Below are positions 11,064 to 24,800 of a DNA stretch of 64,000 bases, piece after piece. How positions within the stretch are numbered: position 1 is the first letter of the stretch; each line of letters begins with the position of its first letter. The position numbers were made by a program, and so were the translations under genes. Source of the DNA: Acanthaster planci (taxonomy: Eukaryota > Echinodermata > Asteroidea > Valvatida > Acanthasteridae); assembly GCF_001949145.1 (NCBI RefSeq), contig NW_019091564.1, forward strand, positions 204,443 through 268,442, read 5' to 3'. The notes beneath the pieces were generated by a model, which worked only from the letters and a program-made list of their open reading frames with translations, was not told the DNA's origin and searched no databases.

Positions 11064-14000
11064 CCAACGAATACAGTGTATCTAGTCTGCTCTTGTTAGA
11101 GGCATAGGCCAGCATTATGTGACATGACTCTGAGCTAAATGCCAAAGACAAACCTGCCAATATGCCGCACTCCTCCCTGAGGCCAGACATCACCACACAA
11201 TAGAACAACATGAAGCGAGGGCTCATTTAAATACCTTCTAATCTATTGTGTGGCAATGCCTAACCTTAGGAAGGAGTCGGCTTTGTTGGCAAGCCTGCAA
11301 AGAAATCGATGATGCACCGCAATGAAGCGCGACGAAACTATTGTCACACAGGATCACGGTGGGCAATAGCCTGGTTCCGACGGTTTATAGTCAAGTAATA
11401 ATCCAAACTTGATTGCGCAAATGCTCCGTTCCCTGGAATCGCACAATGTATTTCGTGATTAACAGGGGAAATTCTATTAGTATTTCGTTTTGAACGCCTT
11501 GCCAACGTTACTAGTAGTTCGTGGCAGAGTTCATTAAATGAGAATTACCGGCAATTTGTACTTTGAGACATAATGGAGATTTAAGGTATATATTAAAAAC
11601 TGTAGATAAAACGCCACCACTGACTTTAGACTGCTAAAATTGACACAAGGAGACGGTATGGCGCCCTCCTTCGGTCAGTACAGTTTTGTTGTATTAAAAA
11701 CAGCCTGAGCGCATTTTTGCGACATCTTAACAAGGAACACGTTTTGACATCAAAGCAATAACCAGGAACATGTCAAGGGTAGCCCACAAAAACCCCAAAG
11801 AACCATCTGACAGAGGCAAGCGCAAGGAAGCAGACGGCACTGCTGATGAATATTCTTTTTACTAAATCAATTTTGGCATGTTTCTCTCCAGTGCTATTCT
11901 CTTTTTTTTACAAACGTTCTAGCAGAAAAGTATCTCTTTGATTCACTGTATTTATAAGCAGACAACATGTAACACACAAAGACAAAATACTGGTGTGTGT
12001 GTGCACGCCTCAGCCAGAAGGAAATTATTCATCATATTGATGTGTCGGGCACCGAAATCTGGGCAGCCGATTTATCCTGCATGCGACACATTAAACCAAT
12101 ATCCATGTTTTGGGCACCCACAAAGGCCCAGAAACATAGCTCCATCCAAGCACGATTTGACTCGGAGCGTCCATTCTATATGAATTCTTAGAGCACCCAC
12201 AAAGGCCGAAAGTGCCCATAGTTCCAAGCACCGTTTCACTTGTATTGCCATGTTTATCATTATTCACTGTTTGGGCTCTCACCAAGGCCAAAGAGCATCA
12301 ACAGCTCCAAGCACCATTTGACTTGGAGCACCACAGCTCAATGACAATTACCATATGATAGGCCGAAGCGACAATTCGTTAGGACAGTACCAGAACACTT
12401 AAAAACTTCACCAATCTGTAATAATTATGTATTATGCAAAGTCAGCAAAAGAGTTTACAGACACCATTCTTTCTTTGCACTTACAGAAAAAAAGAATGGT
12501 TTATTCTCCCCTGTATACCAGGCAAGATATGGGAGGGAGGGGTACCCCCTTACCTGTCCAATCCCTATACACACTCTAGACTATTGTTACCTAGCACACC
12601 CCCCCCCCACAAGTCTGTAAAAAATTTCTGAGATTCCGATCAAACCAGTGACCAACACAAAGGCGGGGGGGGGTTCTCTCCGTCCCATATCTTGTTTCAA
12701 ATGCTCCCCTAGGCCTGTTGCCCTTACTCAAGGGAAAACATGGTTACAGCAACCATTAGACACTAGCTACTCCATTGAGTTAATTACGTAATTCATCACA
12801 ATGAACTTTATCTCTTCTACGTATTATTTAAAATTTCATAATGTCAAGAGTAACAATCATTCCTAAGCCATGGGGGTGTTTTATAGGAGGAGGAAGGGGA
12901 AAGTGGTGGGAAAAAATCTCTAGAAGAATCTGACTGTAGCCGTTGCTCCTTCATAGGCTGAGACAAAAGTGACAACACGGCAATCTGTCCTTCCCGCCCA
13001 AAGTTTTAACCCCAAAGAGAAAAGAACTAACCCAACTTCTCATTGGCTTCTGGCCAGGCCTTGCCAAGTAACAAAGATTAAAATCTCTGATTGGATGGTT
13101 ACCCCCTCCAACCGTCTGTGCCATGATTGGCTGTTTTCTGGATGAGAGGATCCCAATTTTGTCGCAAAAGTTTCAATGGGTTTCCGTGTATAAATGCCTC
13201 CTAACCAAAGTATGTTTGCCTGCACGTGTAATGCAAACAGGTGTAACTGGAAGCTACTATACAACAATGCTATCCCTTCTGCCAAACACTGAAAATGAAC
13301 ACAGAGTACAACTGCCAAATTTGCTGCTTATAAATAATTTGATCATGAAGTGATAAAATTTAATAACAACAAATTTTAAAATGTGAAATTCGTTTTGGGG
13401 CGACGAGGTGTCTGTTTATTTGCTGTCATTTGGAACCGTTGCTAAACTAACCCGAACCCTCATTTCTCGGTCAGTCGGAACAATGGCGACACAGAGTCAT
13501 AACCGTGTCGCGAAAACGCTAAAAAAAATTACCAAAGCTGAAACAAGTCCATAGTTCGGGTCTCCAAAACACGCCCCTGATGTATTTTAGTCTAAACATT
13601 GAGTACTTCGTCTAGTGGTCCCGCTCAGACGCATTTGTCTTTGGAAGGTCTTTCGGAACTTTCCTTCCGTTTCACAAGGCCTTGTTTACAGAGTATACAG
13701 ACTCGTATGCAAATCAGAAAATGTTAATTTTATAGCATCCCCGTTTGTCCCTTTAGTTAAGTTAGTTGATTTTGGAAAGTGCTTGCGTTTGGGAAAACAT
13801 TATCAATTACTATAGAGTGATTTTTGTCTCCGGGCAGCTTTCTAGATAATGGACGATGCAGATTAATTTGACTTCATAATAATTACCCCCGTCTTTGTGG
13901 CAGTGACGATGCATGCCGTAGTCAAGGAGGGTTGGGGGAACTGCCCCCGTTTGAACTCCCCCCCCCCCGACCCTACCCCTCTGAGAAGAGTAAGGCTACG

Positions 14001-15858
14001 TCGGACCACAATCTTGACATCGAAGGCGACTGGCCACGCTGTTTCAATTTACAATCACAGGGTAGCAAGCGCCGGGCAGGGCAGTGATAGACAATACAAA
14101 CTTTGAGAAAAGAGTTGGATATATCCCACCATACAGGAAAATAATTAGATAATTCAATTATTAATTTGCTCCCCAAAACTTGATGATTGACAGAGAAAAG
14201 AATGAATACTGAATCTGACAAACAGTCTCGCACTATGAACAGTAATAATGTGCAATGACTTTCACATTTTCAATACCAGATTTTATATTAGAAACCCCTA
14301 TGAACATCCGAATTTATACAATAATTTATTATAGTTCATTTAAGTTCAGTTCAACTAAGTTCCTATTCAGATCGACTCAGTTCAGTTCCCCAAACGCCAA
14401 GCTAAGTCTCTAGGTCGATGTCAGGCACACCAAACGCCCTAATTAAGCAATATAACCAAAAGACCAACCCAGGATTTAGTTCTGCAACGATAAAACAGAG
14501 AGCTAGATGTACCTGGTATGTCACGTACCGTACAATGCATTCGACCATGTGACTGAACGTAAAAGTTTGCCGCGAACCCAGTCGACAAATCAATGATAAA
14601 ATACACACTTTCATAATCAAAATATGCACCCAAGATTCACACAGACACTAAAGTGTTAATGAGAGGATGTGAGATGATGATGATTAGACAGGAAATGTAC
14701 GAGGAAAGTATCCACAGCACTTACAGTTTGAAGACCGGTCTGGAAAGGGAAGAAACCGCAGGTACACACGTTCCAGTAAGGCGCATCACCGATACTATCG
14801 TGCGGCGACCAAAAGTCTAATTATGAAGTTTGGTTTCTCCACTGCCCTTACAAACCACCAGATACATTCTCACAAAACCAGTAATCAATTATACAGCCAT
14901 AAATTCAGTTTTTGGATCAAAGTCAATAACATATTACTTCTTGCTGAACGGACTATGTTAATTACTAGAGGATGTTCACCAATGACGCAGTCGTCTTGAT
15001 TCAGTGATTAGGCTTGTAACCCAAAATAGCCAAAGCTACGGGATCCCTGAAAAGCCAAACCTCACTGGCCCTTACATTAATATGAAGGAGAGATATTAAG
15101 TTTTTAAAAAATTTGTCTAATAAAAATCACCACCGGATTTCTTTAATGCTCCCCTCGTTTCTTTAATGTTTAAGCCATCAAGAGGGCTTTCTTTTAAACG
15201 AACCGTTCACCCTATATTCGATATGAACAACTGGTAACAATAATGAATACCTGGAGACATCGTTATATTTTTAGGATCCACTAATTTTATTAGAAATCAT
15301 GCCAGTACTTCTACTTTACGAGCAGATAGTAATCTGAGTAACTCTGTGTGTTCTGTTTGGCTCGCAGATCGGTGTTCCTGGATCACACTTTGTTCTCCGT
15401 CAATAAGACTAAATTTGGAAGGCATAGAGACACCGTAACTGTGTATCTCGTGGCTGCTATTTCTTTTCATTCTCCATGTACACAACTTTTATATTCAGAC
15501 TTCATTAAAGATGTTTTTCAAAATGGTGTATCAGGTTTTGTACTGTTTACTTTTGAGCCGAGGGCCACACCATAACGACGTCTTTTGGGCGATCTGTCCT
15601 GGATGTCCTCTTTATGTAGCACAGTTCGTCCCTGGGTAAGCCGAGAGCACATCACTGCTCCACAGCGTGTGACGAAGTCGCCCTAATGTAGTCTTTCTCT
15701 TCACTACGCGGGCAGGCGAACACACAAGCCACTTATTGCAGTATTCCTGCATTCGACGTCAAGTGTACGCAGTGAGCGGTAGGAAGACTTAACACGTGAA
15801 TGTTGACCCGATGCTCAGTGGTGTTTCGAATTCAGAATAAAACAGCTCGGGTACCAAA
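11064..15858. other. Divergent intergenic spacer between two GPCR genes
   Basis: Spacer between the starts of the minus-strand class A GPCR and the plus-strand mGluR-like gene, so promoters of both should lie here. No core promoter element could be assigned. ATAAAA about 20 bases before the mGluR-like ATG is too close to be a convincing TATA box, and 5' untranslated exons cannot be excluded. Poly(C)/poly(G) tracts occur near 12600, 12666 and 13960. No gene is recognised. Confidence 0.5.
12111..12340. repeat. Diverged tandem repeat, about 80-base period, three copies
   Basis: Three consecutive units start with GGGCACCCACAAAGGCC, GAGCACCCACAAAGGCC and GGGCTCTCACCAAGGCC. Each is followed at similar distance by AGCTCCAAGCACCNTTTGACT-like sequence. 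Starts are about 79 and 82 bases apart. The copies are clearly related but considerably diverged. Confidence 0.65.
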
Positions 15859-18800
15859 ATGAAGACAATGGCAAAGTCCCTCGTCTTGTGGACTGTTTTG
15901 TTTTTCAGTGCATTTTTCACGATTTTGGGCTTGCTCCCACAGAGAGCCCGGACAAGATACACCAGGCCGGGCGATTTCGTGATAGGTGGCCTGTTCCCGA
16001 TGTATTACTCCAGGTACGGCGTCTGTGACTGGGGTGTGTTGAGGGAGTACCTAGAACAATCCGAACTGATGATTTTTGCCATAGAGCAGATCAACAACCG
16101 CTCGGACCTGCTGCCTAATGTCACCCTGGGCTTTGACATCCGCGACTACTGCGGAGACGAGTCGATCGTGGCGTCCCAAGCCCTCTCCATGGTGGGGGTG
16201 ATCGAATCGGAGGACGGCGCATCCGCCCCGCCCGGCACGGGGCAGTTCATCGGAATCCTCGGCGCCGCTGGAAGCACGTCAAACATTGCAACGGCTTTGG
16301 TCACAACCGTCTATGAGATTCCCGTCGTGGCGTACAAGGGTTCGACAAGCGAGCTGAGTAACAAACGCCGGTTCCCTTACTTTCTGCGCACGTGGCCCTC
16401 TGCCAATCTGCAGGTCGGGGCGATCGTTGATATCCTCTTGGAATTCAACTGGTCTTATGTTGGTCTGATATACTCCGTGAACAGCTACGGCATACACGGT
16501 GCACAGGAGATCCAGAGTCTCGCAGAGAAGAGCGGCATCTGCCTGGCCTATTCTCTGCCCATTCGTGATCGAGCAACTGAGAACGAGATCCAGGAGATCG
16601 TAGACAGAATCCTGGAATTCAGGAAGGCTTCTGTGATCGTTTTCTTCAGCCATTTATTCTCCACTTCAGACTACGACATTTTGAGAGCTCTTCAGCAAGC
16701 AGAACCCGATCATTTAGAGCTGAAGCTCGTGTCCAGTGACGGCTTTGGGCACGCCCCGACCCTTTTCAGTTTGGGCCTTGCAAATCTGACGGAAGGAAGC
16801 TTCACCATACGTAACTATTTCAAGGAAGTGCCCGGATTTGTAAACTACTTCCGGGAAGTCCAAGAAGGTGAAAATGCTCGGGATCGGAGTCCATGGTTTC
16901 AAACTGAAATTGAAGTGTGTAAAAGAAAAAATACCTGTCCTCTAACAACCCAAGGTGACAAACATTATGTAGTGGATGCCGTGTACGCGTTTGCATTGGC
17001 CCTCAATGAAATTCTGCAAGGAGATTGCGAAGGGAGTGTCTATTGCCTCACCAACGGTACGGTCACCGGGGCAGGTCTGGCATCCCGTCTGAAGGGCATC
17101 CGATTTCATGGTGTGGACGGTATGTTTCAATTCGACAAGAACGGTGACCCGGTGGGAAAGTACACCGTGGAGAGCCTCCATTATTTGGACGGCAAGTATT
17201 CGGGCATTGAAATCGGGGACTGGGACTCCCGGGCAATGGCTGGGGACAGGCTACATATTCATGCGAGAAGCCTTCCGTGGGGCGACGGTGACGTCTCACC
17301 GCCAAGGTCCGTCTGCCGGGAGGAATGCCGCCCGGGCTACAAAGTCGTTCCCCTGGAGGAGAAATGCTGCTACGGTTGCCAGAGATGCCCGGAGAACGCA
17401 GTGGTGGAAGGCGACTCTAGATGCGTTGAGTGTGGCGTGTACCAGTGGCCGTCGGAAGACTTTACCGTCTGTCAGATGATAGTCCCGTCCTTTGTGGACT
17501 GGCAGAATGCGTTGACGCTCTTCGTGCTCGTCTTGTCCTGCACGGGTGTGGCCCTCACTGTCTTGACAGCCAGTGGTATGCTGCACTACCGCCGGCACCC
17601 GTTAATCAAAGCCACCAGCCGGGAGCTGAGCATGGTCAACATAGTCGGTCTCCTGGCGACTTACCTGTCTCCATTCCTGATCCTGGCCCACCCGACCACG
17701 GTCTCCTGCTTCATGTCAGAGACGCTGATAGCGCTCTGCCTGACGCTCACCTTCGCCCCGACCATGCTCAAGGTCAACCGCATTTACCGGATCTTTCAGG
17801 CGGGCAAGAGGTCCACCAGGCGTCCTAAGTTCGTCGGGCCGCGAGATCAGCTGATTATTGCCTCCATCCTGACCTTCATGCAGGTGAGGCAAGATTACCT
17901 TCTGAGTCTAATTCACATTACGGTCAAAAGTGTTCTGTAACAAAAGAATGGTACCGCATCACCTTTTCCGGTATGATTTTTTAAATATTTAAAATAATTC
18001 GCCAAAATAGCAATGGACGCGCTCACCAATGCCGCCTTTTGACGGGACTGATAGCCCTTTGCCGTAATAATGTATCGCTGTATTTGCCACGGTACATGGA
18101 ATGGGGGTCGTCGTATGCTATATGCGAGTAGTATAAATAGCACCTGTACGAGTTACATTCGGTCACAAGAACGTGAATAGGCGCGATCTCACCGTTTTTA
18201 GTTGTGAAAGATGATTCCTTGAAAAAAATTGGTGGTTACACAAAACAACTGTCTTGTGGAAACGGATATGTACTCCAGCTTCGACAGCGGTATATACACA
18301 AATGACCCTCATTCTATCCGAACAACACACTGCGATAAACACTGTAATACCTCATTATTACCCAGGGCTATTTTATTTATGTTGCAATCTACCTACTTAA
18401 AACTAACAACATTTGGTACGTTTCGTGCACTTTGTTTAAATGGGGCTTTATGCAGTCCGCATAATTATCTCTTTTTGTTCGCATATTTTCCGGTCAATTT
18501 TATATTTGATGTGAATATGCCCGAATTTCTTCCCGAAATTTTGTTTAGCTTAAATGTGGATTTATATTTAGGATTTACATGTGTAGATCTCATTTTGTCT
18601 GCTGTGCAACTCATAATGAGTACAAAATCGTACTTTGTAGTAGTTTGCAACAGTTTTGTCCGTTCAATGTGCCATTGGTGTAGCTGCGAGTATGTAACTT
18701 CAGTCAGTGCAAGACAACTACGCGCCTGTTAATTAAGACGCTTTGCAATGGAGGGGATTTATACGGTGGCCCTGGAGGGACATCGCCAATCGTCAATATT

Positions 18801-21800
18801 GACGTCAATATTTGCGACCAAATTCCCGACTCGTTGTATCTCGGGTCGCAAATATTGCCGAGAATTTTTTTCAGCAGGCTAGGCAGAAATGAACTGTTCG
18901 CGCGCACGCGCAATGACCTACATTTTTCGGCTCGATCTCAAGTCGTCATTCGGCTGGGCAGTTTTCACACAACGCAGGGAGCACAACTTTAAAAAGCAAC
19001 TGCTTTGTTTATATTCCGGGCAACTTCTCCCTCTCCCTGGCTAGCTGCCGTCGTGTCTAGGGGAAATTTACCACTTTCGTACTAATACAGGACTGTTTTT
19101 TTTTCGAGCTTGTAAGGTTAATTAACACTGTTGTCTATTGCCACAATCGTAATATTGCATTTCACCGATGTAAACTTTCAGAGACCGATATTTCTTGTAG
19201 CCAAATTAAGAACCAGCACAGCCGGAAAATACAAGTACTGGGTTCTAATCCAGTAAGGGCTGAGGTGTTTCCCTCCGTCCGTTAGGAAGGGGTGATGGTT
19301 AGCTGCATCCTGATTTTTTTTTCTGTGGGGTGATTTTGCCTAAAAGTTGTAAAGATACGAATGTGAGGTTATCGATTCTGATACATGAACTGCAAAATAA
19401 AACGAAAATGGCTTGTTCCCTTAATATGACCATCGGGAAATGCAAATGGAATTATATGAAACACTGGCTCTAATGCCAACAGCTTCGCTTTCGCAGACCG
19501 ACTTTCTCTGAAGCGGCATAAGTTTTGTCTCACGATGTTGCTCTCAAGAGCGGTCGAGTCCAAAACCTCAAGCTTCAACTGGAATGTTGGTTCGAGTTTC
19601 TCAGTGAATGCAGTTGACGAGTTTCTTTTTTTTTTCTTTTTTTTTTCGAATGAATGCAAAATATTTACTTTCGCATGCAATTATAGAAGAGGTGAAGTCG
19701 GAGATGAGTATCGACCACGGAGGCTGGGTTGTGGTTTTGCTTCGAATTCTTCATTAATTTGTTTCTGATTAAGCTTCAATCAGTGCAGCTAATCAGCTCC
19801 GAGATAGACCAAGAGAGGGCGCAATTTTCCAAGCAATGGAGGCTTCTTTGGTAGTAACTACGCATTGCTGGTTCACGAACGACTATGAACCGCGCAGGCG
19901 TTGCAGTCACATCACTTATACCAATACAATGAGCACTCCCGGCCGAACCAATATGACATTTTAAACCGATGAAGGGTGCTCCTGCTCGGGGTGGATAATG
20001 AATGAATGAATATCCCGGCACGATCGCTGCTGTTTTGACCTGTACGTGTGTGTGTTTGAAAAATCAGGTATTGAAAGGTCCTTGGGGACTGTGATGTAGT
20101 TTTTTTTTTTTCGAGTCAATTCAGAATGGAGCTAGCGGAGAAAGATAAAAATCATATCACAGATGCAGCTCGTTTTCCTTCAAGATTCCATCGCCCAGGC
20201 CATTAGTTCTTCTGAGCGACCTTCCCCGGAGCAACTCTTCAAACAGAAGAAGATTCGCATGGATTTTTTTTTTTATTTTGAGGTGCAGGAGATAAATTAT
20301 GTCTCCGCATCCATGCGAGATTGTCGACCAATCACTGACTTTGCGCACTGACGCAAAGAGTAGGCAACGAAGCTTGGAAAATTAATGGTCGTTGCAGGGC
20401 ATTTGGACGAGATAGCGATGGGGGGAAGGCTTTCTGCGTCTTAGCGTCTCTGCGAGGTTGCTTTTTGTCGACCGCTGTATATTGCATGTAGGCCTACGAA
20501 GTCTAAAAGCCTTGGGTCATATCAAAAGACGTCAAAGCACCACGTGATCGTCGTACGTTATCAAGTTAACCACTGGGGCTTTTTACACTGCTTTATCTAT
20601 TTGCCTAATGGTCACCAATTGTGCCACGCGCGGTTGTCGTTATTGTTGGGATCCAGTTCTGGCTTTAAGTTTTTCTCACACTTTTTTTCAGTTATAAACT
20701 TCGAAGGCTTGCTTCCTTTCTAAAGAACATGCGTGGGGCCGTGGTCTTTGCCTATATGGCCATGATGGATGGGCGTCAGGCCTAGGACAGTTGGGTCATA
20801 GAGAGCCAGCAATGAGAGGGTGGCAACTGCCGCCCCCCCCACATACACACACCCGAAAATGACAAAGAAAAAGGAGGAAAGAGAAAAAAGCTAAAGAAAT
20901 AGGGGAAAGAGATGAAAGGGGGGGGGGTATAATCACCAGTTTGCTCGAAAATACTCAAACTTGCCACTTACCCCCCCTTCCACCAATAATGCATGTTCGT
21001 TGCTAATGAATGCTTCTCCCGGAAGTTTGCCCCTGGAAAAAAATGGTCCCACCGGAAAACTCCTGGCGAGCCCAGTGTTAATGTGGCAGCATTTAACGAA
21101 TGGGCATGCGCATACAGCGACGGCGAGGGTCTTCGAAAGATAAGAAACTGCTTGCTACATTATAATCAGAGAAAGAAACTTGAGCCTGGCGTGTACAGGC
21201 GAATGCAACGCGCAGGCGTAGATGCCAGCTGTTCTCGAGTTACAGTATCAGCGTCTCGAGACGTTGGGGATTTCTTACGGACCCTTTGAGATATGCCTGC
21301 ATAAGCCATGGAGCTCTCGTGTATACCTGGGAGACAAAAGTCCTATTTATTTGTCTTCTGTCAACTTAATGCATGATGAGTGATAGAATTTCGGATGAGA
21401 GGATTTAAATCTTGGACGTGGCTTTACTTTTCGCCAGGCAATACTTTCAATGAGCTTTTCAGAAAACGAAATTCCCAGTAAGACATAAACAAACAAGTAC
21501 CTTTCAAATACGTTGGGCGAAGGAAACATACTGTCCTTGAAAACATCTGACGTCATCCCCAGCATGCACGTGTACATCGGCGCTAGTGGCATCCTCGCGT
21601 AGCTTATGTTCAATTTGAAAGAAATGAAGGCAAGTTTGTATCTGCCACTCCTTGGCCAATTTCACGAAAAGCTTAGGCGCGCCTTAGGGAGGAAAACTTG
21701 TCTTATCTCGTAATTCGTCCAAGACTAGATTTCCCCAAATTTAAGATGACTGGAGTGCGTCCTTTCTTCCTTAGCAACTCACGTTAATGGGTCTGGGAGT

Positions 21801-24800
21801 CGTTTCATCTCATGAATATGTGCAGTAACCACCTGGAAACGAGAAAGGTGTGTCGTCAAAGAGTTATTATAAAATTAACAATGTCGAGGAAGCAAACAGC
21901 TGCAGAAACAGACGTGAAAAGATTTTATATATGTGCGTTGTTCTGATAAAAAGGGTTATAGTATAGTATAGTTAAATTGCATGCAAACACCTACTTCTCT
22001 TTTAAAATAGAATGATGAAAATGATAAGAAGCATTAATGACCCAATCTTTGTACCCAAACGTTTGTGTTCTATACACATGCAAGTCCATGGCCCTGCAGA
22101 GGATGGTGGTTTCCCTGTTCTTTTCAACGACTGTTTCGTCAAGCAGTAAAGAGAAACTTAAAATAGCCATCGAATTTCAAGCCTCAATGCTTCTTTTTAG
22201 GATGGGTTTTGTGAAATTGGTCTTGCCTAAGTAGGGACATATTGTAAGTCCTATGATGAGTTGTAAGATAAGATAAATTTCGTGAAATCCAAATTGGGTC
22301 ACAGATAGGGCCTACTCGCGAAGGCAACGAACCGAGACATTCACCGCACAGTTTGGAAACAAATGTAAAAAGACTGGGCACCATGGCATTTTTTTCATAC
22401 AACCGGAAAGCAGTATATGCATTATTTATACTCGGTGTCTGTAACTTGCTTAAGCAAACGGCATCCCTCAAACGCTGGATCGCAGACAACGTAATGTTTG
22501 TTTCGTAGTTTAATATACAATTCAGCGACTTAAAAACGATCATTAAATACGAGGAAAATTTCTACCAGTTTTGATTGGCAACCAGCTCTATTCCTCGGTT
22601 CAACATTGTTCAGAACATCCACGCTTTCGCCAGAGTCGCCAAAACATTCGGCCACGGATAAACAACCATAACTTCATACTGCCAAAATACATTCTGGTTT
22701 GGTGCTTATCATGCTGATTGTATTAATTCCTTGTAAATAAAGGGGGCCGAGGACCAATTGTCAATATCTTTCGTCCCGAGCGATGATAATAATATGCGCA
22801 ATATACACGTTTTTGACATTTAAGCGACACATATGTACCAACATGGTACCGTGTTTTCATTCACCTCACATATCCGCCCTGAGTACAAGCACCCCCTCAT
22901 CGGGTGAAAAGAGCCCTGCTGGTCGGAAGTGTTCATTTTGAGGACCGCAGGACCTCAGAAGACCAAAGCGTTTCCACCCTTACCTCTTGTTCGTCACATT
23001 TTGCGAGCTCAACTGACTGAATTGAACCTCGGATTTGGAAACAATTCTGCTGGTTTTTTTTCGGCATAAGGCAAATGGAGTACAGAGACCAGGTCTATGT
23101 TGTCCATTTGTGCTCATTTTCTGTGCAAAAAGAGTTTTGGAAGGTGACTGTTACCACAAAGCCCAAATAAATATGAGAACGTAATGTACACCTGCCAGTT
23201 TCCTTGAAAAGAATCGGTTCAATGGTTCGGATAAGGGAAAAAACTGAATCCATAACGAGGCCAAAAAAAACTTAAACGGAGAGCTTAGAGTGCATCGTAA
23301 ATGACAAATTTTCTTCTTTCTAATAAGAAATTTGAAAAATCAATCCTATAACTTTATAATTATTAAAGAGAAGAATGTCGGCAGCTGCTGGAGTGAAAAT
23401 GTTGACAGGAGAAACCCACATAATTCGGTGCTAGCCTTTCAAATGCCGGTTCATACTAGAAAAACGAACGCGAAATTGTGACGTCACATTAAATATTTGC
23501 GTTGGAAATTTGCAAAAGTTGAGCACGTTTCAACTCGGGCGAAATATCGATACAAATTTTCCGTGGCGTCGAATTCCGTTTGTTTTCGCATTCTCACAAA
23601 GTATACATGAACCGGCCTTAAGACACACCTTTCTGTATAATTTGACATTTGATCTTCCGTTCACGGTCGATTCCCTTCCGGTCAGAATTTCAAGTTGCAA
23701 TTCTAAAAGGGAGTGGAACTTGGGGTGAAACTTATCCATCGAGGCTTCCCGTGCCCACGTCTCTCTCCCCTATTGCAGCAAAGAAAGGAAAATTTCATAC
23801 GGTCGCTGCAATTCCGTCATAAGGGGAGTTCGGGAATGAATTAATCAATCGAGGCTGCCCGTACCCGTCACCCATCCAACAAAGCCTGGGGAATATTTTA
23901 GAATGACGCAGAAGCAGCATTAACATCTGTATGACCGAAGGGGTTCGGAGATAAAATAATCAGGCAAATCTGTCATTCAATACACACCCAGTCAAGCATC
24001 TCCACGGGAGACGCCAGTGTGCGTTACTCTGGGGACTCTAAGACCGTGAATGTTCACATTGATGCCGCGAAGTTTTGACGGCCAGTTACGCCCACGCAGA
24101 GAATGCTGTGTCCGCCAGGATGCGGCGGAAGTCCCTAGCGATCCGGTCATAGCGACTTATAGCTTCCATACAAGGCAAACAGTTGTCGCCGTCTTTCTTC
24201 GCTTCACTTCTTGTCCCAAAGACAAAACAGGGGATAGCAGGATGCTTTTATTTATACACGGATGGAAAAAAGTCTACGAGAACACTTGGATTGAAGAGAG
24301 GCTTTCACAAAAAAAGTCCAAAAGAAATCAATAGCTAAGTAAGTAGATAAAACCGAGCAGTCTCAATTACTGCAGTTGCATTGTAATACTCAATTAAGTG
24401 CACAGGCTTTAATTTGACTGCTGAGTAGAATTATAGGCAAGTCACAATATCCTATTGGATGCAGAGGATATAATGAGTGTGTACTGCCCAGTATACGAGT
24501 GTGGTCTAAAGATAAAAGCGTTTTGTCCTGTATCTATGGCACTTCCTTTTTGGGTCGCCGATATTAGTCCTATTGTGGCCGTAAAGGCCATGCTCATTTG
24601 AGGCAAGATGTGGGACGACCAGAACCTCCCTCCCTTTGTGTTGGTCATCGTTAGTACGAGAATCTCATGAATTCTTTCAAGACATTTGCAGGAGATGCGT
24701 TAGGTAACAAAAATCTCGAGTGTCTATATGGTTTGGACATGAAGAGGGGTACCCCTCCATCACATATCTTGTCTTGGATATCCCATTTAATAGATCAAAA

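Noticed and set aside
18229-18732. 167-codon open frame in the mGluR-like intron
   Set aside because: It begins with TTG rather than ATG, the region is AT-rich, no domain is recognisable, and it lies wholly inside an intron.
19230-19270. tRNA-like T arm (TACTGGGTTCTAATCCAGTA)
   Set aside because: The loop is one base too long for a T arm when paired correctly, and no A box, anticodon arm or acceptor stem is found at the right distance.
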